DNA from: Caulobacteraceae bacterium
GTDB taxonomy: Bacteria; Pseudomonadota; Alphaproteobacteria; Caulobacterales; Caulobacteraceae
DNA: 11,710 nt
NCBI GenBank assembly: GCA_028291305.1
Contig: JAQGII010000384.1
Location: forward strand, 1-11,710
Direction: 5' to 3'
The position numbers and the translations under genes were made by a program. This document shows positions 1 to 6,353 of the stretch, piece after piece; the first letter of the stretch is position 1; each line of letters opens with the position of its first letter. The notes beneath the pieces are model-generated. The model saw only the letters and a program-made list of their open reading frames with translations, made no database searches and was not told the origin of the DNA.

Positions 1-747
1 GCCGCCGCCGCCCCCGGCGCGGCGGTCGACGAGATCGGACGTTCGGTCGACGGCCGCCCGATCCACCGCATTACTCTTGGCGACGGCCCGCGCACCGTAT
101 GGGTGGTGGGCCGCCAGCACTCCGGCGAGACCATGGCCAGCTGGTGGATGGAAGGGGCGCTGGACTGCCTGCTGGACCCGGGCGACCCGGTCGGCGCGGG
201 CCTGCTGAAGGCGGCGACCGTGCACCTGGTCCCGATGGTCAACATCGACGGGGCGGCGCGCGGCAACCTGCGCGGCAACGCCGCCGGGATCGACCTGAAC
301 CGCCAGTGGCATGCGCCGGACCCGCTCACGGCGCCTGAGGTGGCGGCGGTGCTGGCGGCGATGGACAGGACGGGCTGCGACCTCAGCCTCGACGTGCACG
401 GCGACGAGACCCTGCCGCACGTGTTCGTCGACGGCTGCGACATGGACCCCGTGGCGACGCCCGACCAGATCGAGGGCGTCAACCGGTTCAAGGCCGCCCT
501 GCTCAAGGCCAGCCCGGCCTTCCAGACCAAGGTCGGCTATGAAGCCAGCTACGGCGGCGACGCCGCGCCGGGCATGTGCAACCGCGCGCTGGGCCGCCGC
601 TTCGGCGCCATCGGCCTGACGCTCGAGATGCCGTTCCACGACTGCGTGGAGGCCCCGGACCCCGTGGCCGGGTGGTCGGCGCCCGCGTCCATGCGGATGG
701 GCCGGGCCAGCCTGGCCGCGATCCTCGAGACCCTGCGCGGGGCCTGA
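1..747 (+). CDS. M14-family zinc carboxypeptidase-like protein (5' end missing)
   Basis: The reading frame is open from the first base of the window, so the start lies to the left; 248 residues are present. The visible part has the hallmarks of the M14 metallocarboxypeptidase catalytic domain. There is an HxxE zinc motif (RQHSGE, His40 and Glu43 counted from the first codon), the segment around VPMVNIDG and IDLNRQW (residues about 78-103) that contains the substrate-binding Asn-Arg pair, a third zinc ligand in DVHGDE (His133), and the catalytic Glu in LTLEMPF (Glu209). These spellings match the bacterial M14 group usually about 375 residues long with a separate N-terminal beta domain, so roughly the first third is probably missing. 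It should hydrolyse C-terminal peptide or amide bonds; the substrate is unknown. No signal peptide can be judged. A gap of about 170 bp separates it from the vanA-like gene, which has its own promoter, so no functional link is implied. Confidence 0.87.
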   Translation, partial: AAAAPGAAVDEIGRSVDGRPIHRITLGDGPRTVWVVGRQHSGETMASWWMEGALDCLLDPGDPVGAGLLKAATVHLVPMVNIDGAARGNLRGNAAGIDLNRQWHAPDPLTAPEVAAVLAAMDRTGCDLSLDVHGDETLPHVFVDGCDMDPVATPDQIEGVNRFKAALLKASPAFQTKVGYEASYGGDAAPGMCNRALGRRFGAIGLTLEMPFHDCVEAPDPVAGWSAPASMRMGRASLAAILETLRGA

Positions 748-820
748 GACGGGGTCGCCGCGGCCGACCGCGTGCAACTGCCCGTTTCGGACTACAATCC
801 ACCGGGCGCGGGGCCGATCT

Positions 821-826
821 GTATAC
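821..826. promoter_or_regulatory. Upstream GTATAC half of a possible operator pair
   Basis: The hexamer GTATAC occurs here in the context ATCTGTATACCAGT, 64 bp (about six helical turns) upstream of the same hexamer inside the perfect palindrome at 882-893. The match outside the core is imperfect. It could be an auxiliary site for the same regulator, allowing looping, or it could be chance. It is listed because GTATAC is an AT-containing hexamer that should be rare in DNA this GC-rich. Confidence 0.3.
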
Positions 827-862
827 CAGTTCCGGGCCGTCTGGGGGCGGACGCCGCGGTTC

Positions 863-891
863 TTGTTCACGAGCCCGCGCCATTGTATACA
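863..891 (+). promoter_or_regulatory. Predicted promoter of the vanA-vanB pair
   Basis: A -35-like TTGTTC (863-868) and a -10-like TATACA (886-891) are separated by exactly 17 bp. Each matches the sigma-70 consensus at four of six positions. Transcription would start near 898, giving a leader of about 20 nt before the ATG at 919. The -10 box lies inside the palindrome at 882-893, the arrangement expected for direct repression. The call is by eye; no expression evidence is available. Confidence 0.5.
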
Positions 892-893
892 AT
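882..893. promoter_or_regulatory. Operator-like palindrome ATTGTATACAAT (candidate VanR-type site)
   Basis: ATTGTATACAAT is a perfect 12-bp inverted repeat covering the predicted -10 box of the vanA-like gene. The Caulobacter vanillate repressor VanR (GntR/FadR type) is known to bind ATTGGATCCAAT at vanAB. The present site keeps both ATTG and CAAT arms and differs only in the central four bases. The centre GTATAC also fits the GT-N(2)-AC pattern of FadR-type GntR operators. Repression relieved by the oxygenase substrate is therefore a reasonable inference. No vanR-like gene is visible in the window. Confidence 0.55.
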
Positions 894-918
894 AAGGCCT
901 GAAGTCAGCGAGGTCAGG

Positions 919-1965
919 ATGTTCATCCGCAATCAATGGTATGTCGCGGCGTGGGACGGCGAGGTCGGGCGCAAGCCCCTGGCGCGCACGCTGCTGGGCG
1001 AGCCCATCGTCATGTACCGCAAGATCGACGGCGAGGTCGTGGCCCTGGCCGACGCCTGCCCGCACCGCATGTTGCCCCTGTCGATGGGCATGATCGAGGG
1101 CGACAACCTGCGCTGCCGCTATCACGGCGTGATGTTCGACGGCGCCGGCAAATGCGTGGAGATGCCCGGCGCGGCCCAGCGCCTGGACTATCTGAAGGCC
1201 AAGACCTACCCGGTCGTGGAGCGCTACCGCTTCGTCTGGGTGTGGATCGGCGAGGCCGACAAGGCCGACCCGGCGCTGCTGCCCGACCTGTGGCCCTGCG
1301 AGAAGCAGGGCTGGGCCTTCGAAGGCGGCGCCTACTTCATCAAGGCCAACTACAAGCTGATGATCGACAACCTGATGGACCTGACGCACGAGACCCACGT
1401 GCATCCGGGCTCGATCGGCCAAGCCGAGATCCTCGAGGCGCCGATCCAGGTCAAGGCCGAGGGCGAGCGGGTCTATGTGTCGCGCTGGATGCCCGCGGTC
1501 GAGAACCCGCCCTTCTGGCAGATGAACAGCGGCCTCAGCGGCAAGGTCGACCGCTGGCAGATCTGCGAATTCATGGCCCCCGGCGCGGTGATCATCGACG
1601 TCGGCGTGGCGCCGGTGGGCCTGGTCGGCGGCATCGACGGCGACCGCACCAAGGGCGCCAACGGCTTCGTCGTCGACCTGATGACGCCGTCGACCGAGAA
1701 CACCTGCTGGTACTTCTGGGGCCTGGCCCGCAACTTCCATATCGACGACGTCGGCTTCGGCCAGCGCATCAAGACCGCCCAGGGCAAGGTGTTCATGGAG
1801 GACGTGGAGATCCTGGAAGCCCAGCAGGCCAGCCTCGACGCCCTGCCGGGCGAGAAGATGCGCGCCTTCGACATCGACGGCGGCGGCGTGCGGGCGCGGG
1901 CGGTCCTCGACCGCATGGAGCGGGCCCAGGCCCAGGCGCAGAGCGCGCCGGTCGCCGCGGAATAG
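919..1965 (+). CDS. vanA: Rieske non-heme iron oxygenase, vanillate O-demethylase oxygenase subunit-like
   Basis: This 348-residue protein is the terminal oxygenase of a two-component aromatic O-demethylase. The best-known reaction is vanillate to protocatechuate plus formaldehyde. The Rieske 2Fe-2S ligands are Cys47, His49, Cys66 and His69 (CPH and CRYH motifs). The mononuclear iron site is in the segment NLMDLTHETHVH, with bridging Asp154 and ligands His157 and His162; the carboxylate ligand is probably Asp295 in MEDVEILEAQQ. Ligand spacing closely parallels dicamba monooxygenase, another VanA-family enzyme. The ATG at 919 is chosen because MFIRNQWYVAAW is the standard family N-terminus. 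A longer reading from 772 would run through the promoter. The vanB-like gene starts 7 bp after the stop. VanA-family enzymes vary in substrate (vanillate, syringate, dicamba and others), so the enzyme class is firm but vanillate itself is inferred. Confidence 0.87.
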   Translation: MFIRNQWYVAAWDGEVGRKPLARTLLGEPIVMYRKIDGEVVALADACPHRMLPLSMGMIEGDNLRCRYHGVMFDGAGKCVEMPGAAQRLDYLKAKTYPVVERYRFVWVWIGEADKADPALLPDLWPCEKQGWAFEGGAYFIKANYKLMIDNLMDLTHETHVHPGSIGQAEILEAPIQVKAEGERVYVSRWMPAVENPPFWQMNSGLSGKVDRWQICEFMAPGAVIIDVGVAPVGLVGGIDGDRTKGANGFVVDLMTPSTENTCWYFWGLARNFHIDDVGFGQRIKTAQGKVFMEDVEILEAQQASLDALPGEKMRAFDIDGGGVRARAVLDRMERAQAQAQSAPVAAE

Positions 1966-1972
1966 GCCCTGC

Positions 1973-2938
1973 ATGATCCAGTCCTGGATGGCCGTGACCG
2001 TCGCCGCCAAGTGGCGGGAGGCGGAGGATGTCTTCAGCTTCGAGCTGGCCGATCCGCAGGGACGCGACCTGCCGCCCTTCACCGCCGGCTCGCACGTCGA
2101 CGTGGAGGTGGCGCCGGGGCTGGTGCGGCAATATTCGCTGTGCAATTCGCCGACGCGGCGCGACCGCTATCAGATCGGCGTGCTGCGCGAGCCGGTGTCG
2201 CGCGGCGGATCGACGGTGATGATCGACAGCGTCGCGATCGGCGACACCCTGCGCATCTCCGAGCCGAAGAACCATTTCGAGCTGGAGCCCTCGGCCAGCC
2301 ACAGCCTGCTGATCGCCGGCGGCATCGGGGTGACGCCGATCCTGTGCATGGCCGAGCGCCTGTCCAACATCGGCGAGCCGTTCGAGATGCACTACGGCGC
2401 CCGCTCCCCCGCGCGCGCCGCCTTCCGCGACCGCATCGCCGCGTCCGCCTTCGCCGGCAAGGTCAGCTACCATTTCGACGACGGGCCCGACGCGCAGAAG
2501 TTCGATCTGGACGCCCTGCTGGCCTCCCCCGCCCCCGGCGCCCACCTCTATGTCTGCGGGCCCGGCGGCCTGATCGAGGCGGTGCTGAAGACGGCCAAGG
2601 CCAAGGGCTGGCCGGACGCGCGGGTCCACCGCGAATTCTTCGCCCCGGTGGCCGACACCGGCGCGCCCGGCGGCGCCTTCCAGGTCAAGATCGCCAGCTC
2701 GGGCCAGGTGTTCGACATTCCCGGGGACCAGCCGATCACCGCCGTGCTGATCGAGAACGGCGTCTACATCCCGACCTCCTGCGAGGAGGGCGTGTGCGGC
2801 ACCTGCCTGACGCGGGTGCTGGAGGGCGAACCGGACCACCGCGACGTCTACCAGACGCCGGACGAGCAGGCCCGCAACGACCACATGACGCTATGCTGCT
2901 CGCGCGCCAAGAGCGCGATGCTGGTGCTCGACCTCTAG
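1973..2938 (+). CDS. vanB: FMN/2Fe-2S oxidoreductase, vanillate O-demethylase reductase subunit-like
   Basis: The 321-residue cytoplasmic reductase belongs to the phthalate dioxygenase reductase family. The domains in order are an FMN-binding barrel with RQYSL (Arg52, Tyr54, Ser55), an NAD-binding domain with GGIGVTP (residues 116-122) and YVCGP (about residue 190), and a C-terminal plant-type ferredoxin with Cys270, Cys275, Cys278 and Cys308 (C-x4-C-x2-C-x29-C). It would carry electrons from NAD(P)H to the Rieske centre of the upstream oxygenase. The ATG at 1973 lies 7 bp after vanA and implies co-transcription; an internal ATG at 1988 is an alternative start. The domain order is characteristic of class IA oxygenase reductases and length is normal for VanB. 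Its TAG stop is formed by the first bases of the palindromic element that follows. Confidence 0.88.
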   Translation: MIQSWMAVTVAAKWREAEDVFSFELADPQGRDLPPFTAGSHVDVEVAPGLVRQYSLCNSPTRRDRYQIGVLREPVSRGGSTVMIDSVAIGDTLRISEPKNHFELEPSASHSLLIAGGIGVTPILCMAERLSNIGEPFEMHYGARSPARAAFRDRIAASAFAGKVSYHFDDGPDAQKFDLDALLASPAPGAHLYVCGPGGLIEAVLKTAKAKGWPDARVHREFFAPVADTGAPGGAFQVKIASSGQVFDIPGDQPITAVLIENGVYIPTSCEEGVCGTCLTRVLEGEPDHRDVYQTPDEQARNDHMTLCCSRAKSAMLVLDL

Positions 2939-3042
2939 AGCCGGTTCAAATGGGATCATTTGAACCGGATAAAAAGGCTATAAATCATAGGGTTAGAGCA
3001 CGTCTGGCGGCGAAACCGGCATCCGCTTTCGCCTGACGCGCT

Positions 3043-3046
<4 letters not shown>
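2935..3046. repeat. Composite palindromic intergenic element with CTAGAGC termini
   Basis: This 112-bp element is bounded by perfect 7-bp inverted ends, CTAGAGC (2935-2941) and GCTCTAG (3040-3046). It contains three hairpins. The first is a perfect 12-bp stem, CCGGTTCAAATG (2941-2952) with CATTTGAACCGG (2957-2968) around a GGAT loop. The second is a small CTAT/ATAG stem (2978-2990). The third is long and imperfect, pairing 2994-3015 with 3027-3045. It fills the whole gap between two convergent genes, and each end supplies a TAG stop (2936-2938 on plus, 3043-3045 on minus). Similar GGTTCAAATG and CTCTAG-bounded palindromes recur, from memory, in Caulobacterales intergenic DNA. It may act as a bidirectional transcription end or mRNA-protecting structure, although no clear T-tract directly follows a stem. 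Confidence 0.75.
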
Positions 3047-3552
<506 letters not shown>

Positions 3553-3713
3553 TTCATGACCTCCTTGAGAGGCCGAAGGTCACGCTACGCGGGCCGTCGG
3601 TCGTACATCACGGATTGTTGTCGAACGGCTTGGCGTCTCCAACGCTCCGCTTACTTAGATATGATCCCAAGCGCGTTCCGGAAGGGGACCTGCGCCGTTC
3701 CACGGAGCTTTTG
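3553..3713. promoter_or_regulatory. Divergent intergenic region between the Gly-rich and LTXXQ genes
   Basis: This 161-bp stretch must carry both promoters. On the minus strand, TTGGAG (3637-3642) and AACAAT (3614-3619) are 17 bp apart and could serve the Gly-rich gene with a leader of about 55 nt. On the plus strand, TATGAT (3660-3665) resembles a -10 box for the LTXXQ gene, but no good -35 is seen. Both are weak calls. The local AT content is higher than in the flanking genes. Confidence 0.35.
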
Positions 3714-4079
3714 ATGGTCAAGTCCGTCGCCCTGATATTCGCCCTGCTGGCCGTGGCCGGCGCGGCCCACGCCCAAGCCGACCCCGCCCGGCTGCACGAC
3801 GCCCTGCATCTGTCGGCGCCGCAGCAGGAGGCCTGGCGCACCTACCAGCAGGCCATCGCCGTAGATCCCCAGGCCCAGGCGCGCGCCCAGCAGGCCCAGA
3901 CCCTGATGCCGCAGATTCCGACCCCGCGCCGCCTGGCCTTGATCCGCGCGCAGATGCAGGCCGACCTGCAGACCTTCGAGCGCGACGCCGCGGCCGTGAA
4001 CGCCTTCTATGCCGCGCTCACACCGGAGCAGCAGCGCATCTTCGACAGCGAGACCGCCACGGCGCCCGCCCAGCACTGA
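3714..4079 (+). CDS. LTXXQ-motif (Spy/CpxP-like) periplasmic protein
   Basis: The protein has 121 residues. Its N-terminal signal peptide is MVKSVALIFALLAVAGAAHA, with predicted cleavage around AHA/QA at residue 20. The mature part is almost entirely helical and contains LSAPQQEAW near the front and the family signature LTPEQQRIFD near the C-terminus. Between them is a Gln/Ala-rich helical hairpin. This fits the LTXXQ group that includes Spy and CpxP, periplasmic chaperone-like proteins linked to envelope or metal stress in enterobacteria; the role here is inferred. The ATG at 3714 is preferred because GGAG (3704-3707) sits 6 nt upstream and the signal peptide starts there. The open frame continues back to 3543 without sensible sequence. 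The outer-membrane protein gene follows within about 55-80 bp, perhaps in one operon. Confidence 0.8.
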   Translation: MVKSVALIFALLAVAGAAHAQADPARLHDALHLSAPQQEAWRTYQQAIAVDPQAQARAQQAQTLMPQIPTPRRLALIRAQMQADLQTFERDAAAVNAFYAALTPEQQRIFDSETATAPAQH

Positions 4080-4132
4080 CAGGCGGGCGCGACCTTCCAG
4101 GCTTTGGCGCGTTGGTGTCCCGGGCCGCGGGG

Positions 4133-4999
4133 ATGACGCCGGCCGTCGAGGACACGGCCTTGCGAAACCTGACATCGGCAAGACTGGGATGGGCCCCCGT
4201 GGTCCTGGGGATCGCCGCCACGTCGCTCGGCCCCGGGGCCCGGGCGCAGACCCTGCCCGTCGTCCAGGCCAACCGCGAGATCGGCGTCGGGTTTTCCGCA
4301 CTCTACCGCGACTACCGGGAGTCGTTTCCCGCCGGAACGCCGGGACGCGACCGCGAAGGCGGCTGGACGCCGGGGGTCGCCGCGGGCGCCAGCTGGATGG
4401 GCGATGCGGGCGGCCTGCGCAACCTCTATGGCTCGATCAGGGTGACCTACAACGCCGGCAACCAGAACTATCGCGGCTCGCTGTTCGGCTCCGACACCGC
4501 GCTGGAGTTCCGCAGCGGCCTGGCCAACACCACCGTGACGGCGCAGCTGGGCAAGGGCTTCCTCGTCTCGCCCCGCCTGCTGATCACGCCGGCCGCCACC
4601 TTCGGCTACCAGCTGTGGAACCGCGACCTGGGGCCGGGCCAGACCGAGGACTATCGCACCTTCATGGCGGGAGCGGCGGTGCGCGCCGACTACCAGGCCG
4701 CCCGCCGGCTGGTGCTGCGCGGCCAGCTGGGCCTGGCCGAGACGGTCGATCCGCGCATCACCTTCCGCTACCAGCACAGCTACGGGACGGCGCTCGCCGC
4801 GCGGCCGGTCTACCAGGCCGGCGCCGGCCTGGACTACGCCCTCACCGCCCGCTTCCACCTGTCGGCCGACGCGCAGGTCTCGCGCTACGGCTATGGCCGC
4901 AGCCGCAACCTCGCCACCCTGGAGAAGGGGCTGATCTTCGAGCCGGCCAGCACCACCACCGACAGCCAGCTCCAGCTGGGGCTCGCCTACGCCTTCTAG
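4133..4999 (+). CDS. Outer-membrane beta-barrel protein
   Basis: The protein has about 288 residues. A signal peptide (core APVVLGIAATSLGPGARA, cut before QTLP) is followed by alternating polar/aromatic strands such as GSIRVTYNAGNQNYRG and RVTYN/YGYGRSRN-type segments. The C-terminus is LQLGLAYAF, a terminal-Phe beta-signal recognised by the BAM machinery. The barrel appears to have 10-12 strands, judged only by eye. The specific family and cargo are not recognised. The start is uncertain. The frame is open upstream to a TTG at 4112; ATG 4133 is given as the conventional start but lacks a spaced ribosome site. TTG 4160 has GAGGA (4148-4152) 7 nt upstream and would give a tidier signal peptide beginning with Arg-Asn. 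It lies directly after the LTXXQ gene, so a shared envelope role is plausible. Confidence 0.75.
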   Translation: MTPAVEDTALRNLTSARLGWAPVVLGIAATSLGPGARAQTLPVVQANREIGVGFSALYRDYRESFPAGTPGRDREGGWTPGVAAGASWMGDAGGLRNLYGSIRVTYNAGNQNYRGSLFGSDTALEFRSGLANTTVTAQLGKGFLVSPRLLITPAATFGYQLWNRDLGPGQTEDYRTFMAGAAVRADYQAARRLVLRGQLGLAETVDPRITFRYQHSYGTALAARPVYQAGAGLDYALTARFHLSADAQVSRYGYGRSRNLATLEKGLIFEPASTTTDSQLQLGLAYAF

Positions 5000-5086
5000 C
5001 GCCCCGATCGCGCAAGCTGCGCCCTGGGAACGCAGGTTTGGTTGGACGGTTTATCTGCGTGACTCCACGGCAAAGGATGCCCCGCC

Positions 5087-5242
5087 ATGCGCCGCTCAGC
5101 CCTCCTGCTCCCCCTGATGTTGCTCGTCCTGGCGCCGCTGGCCGGCTGCGGCCACGACCGAACCACGATCTACGCCCCCGCCGGCTCCACCGTCGTGGTG
5201 CCCGACGACGGTCACACCAAGGTGATCACGCCCGGCGGCTGA
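5087..5242 (+). CDS. Small lipoprotein (51 residues)
   Basis: This short gene starts MRRSALLLPLMLLVLAPLAG and has a lipobox LAGC with the modified cysteine at residue 21. Only 30 residues remain in the mature form (CGHDRTTIYAPAGSTVVVPD and a short tail ending in PGG). A good ribosome site, AAAGGA (5072-5077), lies 9 nt before the ATG. The hydrophobic core, two N-terminal arginines and lipobox make a coding call strong despite the size. The tail, with Thr/Val-rich alternation, resembles small Caulobacterales lipoproteins of unknown role that have an AGSTVVVP-like motif; that resemblance is from memory. No Asp is present at position +2 after Cys, so outer-membrane sorting would be expected by the E. 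coli rule. Its neighbour upstream is the beta-barrel gene, 87 bp away. Confidence 0.75.
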   Translation: MRRSALLLPLMLLVLAPLAGCGHDRTTIYAPAGSTVVVPDDGHTKVITPGG

Positions 5243-5250
5243 CCGCCGGG
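5231..5250 (+). terminator. GC hairpin over the lipoprotein stop codon
   Basis: CCCGGCGG (5231-5238) pairs perfectly with CCGCCGGG (5243-5250) around a 4-nt loop that contains the TGA stop. No T-tract follows, so it is not a classic intrinsic terminator. It may stabilise the 3' end or simply reflect the GC-rich Pro-Gly-Gly codons. Confidence 0.25.
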
Positions 5251-5368
5251 CCGTCCCGTCCAGGCGCGCGGACCTTCCGCCGCTGCCGGCCCAGGCCGGC
5301 GACGCCGACGTCCATCACATCCCCCGGCCCGAGGAACACCACTCTGCTGTTGCAGCTTTGGCGGGACC

Positions 5369-5384
5369 GCCCTGATATCAGGGC
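5369..5384. promoter_or_regulatory. Perfect 16-bp palindrome GCCCTGATATCAGGGC
   Basis: GCCCTGATATCAGGGC is a perfect inverted repeat lying 48 bp before the ATG of the following gene. It overlaps a possible weak promoter: TTGCAG (5350-5355), a 17-bp gap, then TGATAT (5373-5378). A dimeric repressor site over the -10 box is a reasonable reading. The remainder of 5243-5432 shows nothing else convincing. The regulator is unknown. Confidence 0.4.
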
Positions 5385-5432
5385 CGGATCATCGGGGCGG
5401 CCATGCATCGGCCGCGGGAGTTGGGAGCGCCC

Positions 5433-5825
5433 ATGTCGGACGAGGACGCCATTCGGCAGCTTGAAGCCGCGGTGAAGGACCTGGATGAGCGCGATCGCGC
5501 CAGCCTGGAGGCGGTCGCAGCCATGGCCCGGGCGCTCGAAGGCGTGCGCAATCAGGTGATCGAGACGGCCAACGCCGTCGGCATCGTGTCGGCGATGTTG
5601 GCGGTCTATCTCGACAAGGCCGGCGTGCTGACCAAGGGCGAGTTCGCCGCCACGCTGCGCCGGTCGGCGGACGAGGCCGAACAGACCGCGCCGGTCCATA
5701 TGCAGAGGCCCAATCGCCTCGACCTCGCGGTCCTGCGCACCATCGCGTCACACCTGGATGGTCCTGTCCCTCTTTGGGAACCGACGGTGATCGACGGCGG
5801 CGCGCCGGGCGGCGATCCGGCGTAG
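5433..5825 (+). CDS. Hypothetical protein with coiled-coil-like N-terminal half
   Basis: This 130-residue protein is unrecognised. Its first 40 residues (MSDEDAIRQLEAAVKDLDER and onward) have heptad-like hydrophobic spacing and many charged residues, typical of a short coiled coil. A more hydrophobic helix (about residues 42-60, ANAVGIVSAMLAVYLDKAGV) follows, then LTKGEFAATLRRSADEAEQ and a mixed C-terminal tail. No signal peptide or catalytic motif is seen, so it is probably cytoplasmic. ATG 5433 is chosen because GGGAG (5423-5427) lies 5 nt upstream; an in-frame ATG at 5403 would cut into the promoter region and has no ribosome site. A perfect palindrome at 5369-5384 suggests that it is regulated on its own. 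Confidence 0.68.
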   Translation: MSDEDAIRQLEAAVKDLDERDRASLEAVAAMARALEGVRNQVIETANAVGIVSAMLAVYLDKAGVLTKGEFAATLRRSADEAEQTAPVHMQRPNRLDLAVLRTIASHLDGPVPLWEPTVIDGGAPGGDPA

Positions 5826-5840
5826 GCCCCGGACGCGCTG

Positions 5841-6062
5841 CTACCGGCGGCGGCGGGGTTTGCAGTCCATCCATTGCACCAGGCCGCTCTGTGGACGGCG
5901 CAACGAAGGCTGCGGAATCTGCGGGGACAGTCTGCGCAGGAGCTGTCGTCGCCCGAGAAGGCGGCCGGCCGCGCCCGAGAGGAGCCCGGGGCGGCCGACG
6001 AGGATCATGGCCGCAAAGGTGAGGATGGCGATCGGAGCGGCCACGGGTGGGATCTGGTGCAT
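5841..6062 (-). CDS. Small single-span membrane protein, hypothetical
   Basis: The 73-residue product begins MHQIPPVAAPIAILTFAAMI and has one likely transmembrane helix (residues about 5-30). A strongly basic Arg-rich tail follows (RLLGRRQLLRRL and a CKPRRRR end), which would stay in the cytoplasm by the positive-inside rule. The ATG at 6062 (minus strand) is preceded by GAGGGA about 4 nt upstream. A longer reading from 6110 adds an Arg/Phe-rich extension and is less likely. It sits about 87 bp after the other small minus-strand gene, so the two may be co-transcribed. Plus-strand open frames across the same DNA have no supporting start signals. No known family is recognised, and it could still be a spurious frame in GC-rich DNA. 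Confidence 0.5.
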   Translation of the reverse strand: MHQIPPVAAPIAILTFAAMILVGRPGLLSGAAGRLLGRRQLLRRLSPQIPQPSLRRPQSGLVQWMDCKPRRRR

Positions 6063-6149
6063 CTTGTCCCTCAATGGGAAACGAAACGGCCTTGAGGCCC
6101 TTCCCTTCAAAACTGGCGCCGCTGCGGCGTCGCGCGCCCTGGGGGGTGG

Positions 6150-6353
6150 TCAGTCCAGCCGCTCCGGCGGCAACAGCTCGCCCGTTTCGTCCTGGACGTG
6201 AAGCTGAACGGTCAGGCCCGAGGAGATGTCCGCCAGGTTGCGCGCGGCGCGCTCCGCCCTGTCCTTGTCCGCAAACGACCCGAAGCGCAGGCCGTCGCCG
6301 ATGATGATCCACACGCCGTCCTGCTCGACCACGCCGTAATGCACATCCGCCAT
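6150..6353 (-). CDS. Small hypothetical protein, DUF2188-like
   Basis: This 67-residue acidic protein (MADVHYGVVEQDGVWIIIGD and onward) has a compact beta-beta-alpha-beta look: HYGVVEQDGVWIII, then a helix with DKDRAERAARNLADI, then LTVQLHVQDETGEL. This pattern resembles the DUF2188 family of small proteins (a strand pair, a K-x-x-A helix and a V-H-x-x-D/G strand), by eye only. It has no signal peptide. The ribosome site GGAAGGGGA lies about 8 nt before the ATG on the minus strand. It is divergent from the LysR gene, with about 154 bp between the starts, so the regulator could in principle control it. The function is unknown. Confidence 0.72.
   Translation of the reverse strand: MADVHYGVVEQDGVWIIIGDGLRFGSFADKDRAERAARNLADISSGLTVQLHVQDETGELLPPERLD

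Noticed and set aside
772..918. N-terminal extension of the vanA-like frame from 772
   Set aside because: It would translate through the predicted promoter and operator, and family members begin at MFIRNQWY.
1793..2884. Long minus-strand frame (363 residues) opposite vanA/vanB
   Set aside because: It is antisense to two motif-rich genes, and its composition is typical of GC-rich shadows.
4007..4858. Minus-strand 283-residue frame opposite the beta-barrel gene
   Set aside because: The opposite strand encodes a signal peptide and a terminal-Phe barrel; this frame has no recognisable feature.
6088..6107. Minus-strand hairpin (AGGCC arms) followed by TTTCGTTT, as a possible terminator after the 67-residue gene
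   Set aside because: The stem is only about 5-6 bp and the T-run is interrupted; too weak to list as a feature.
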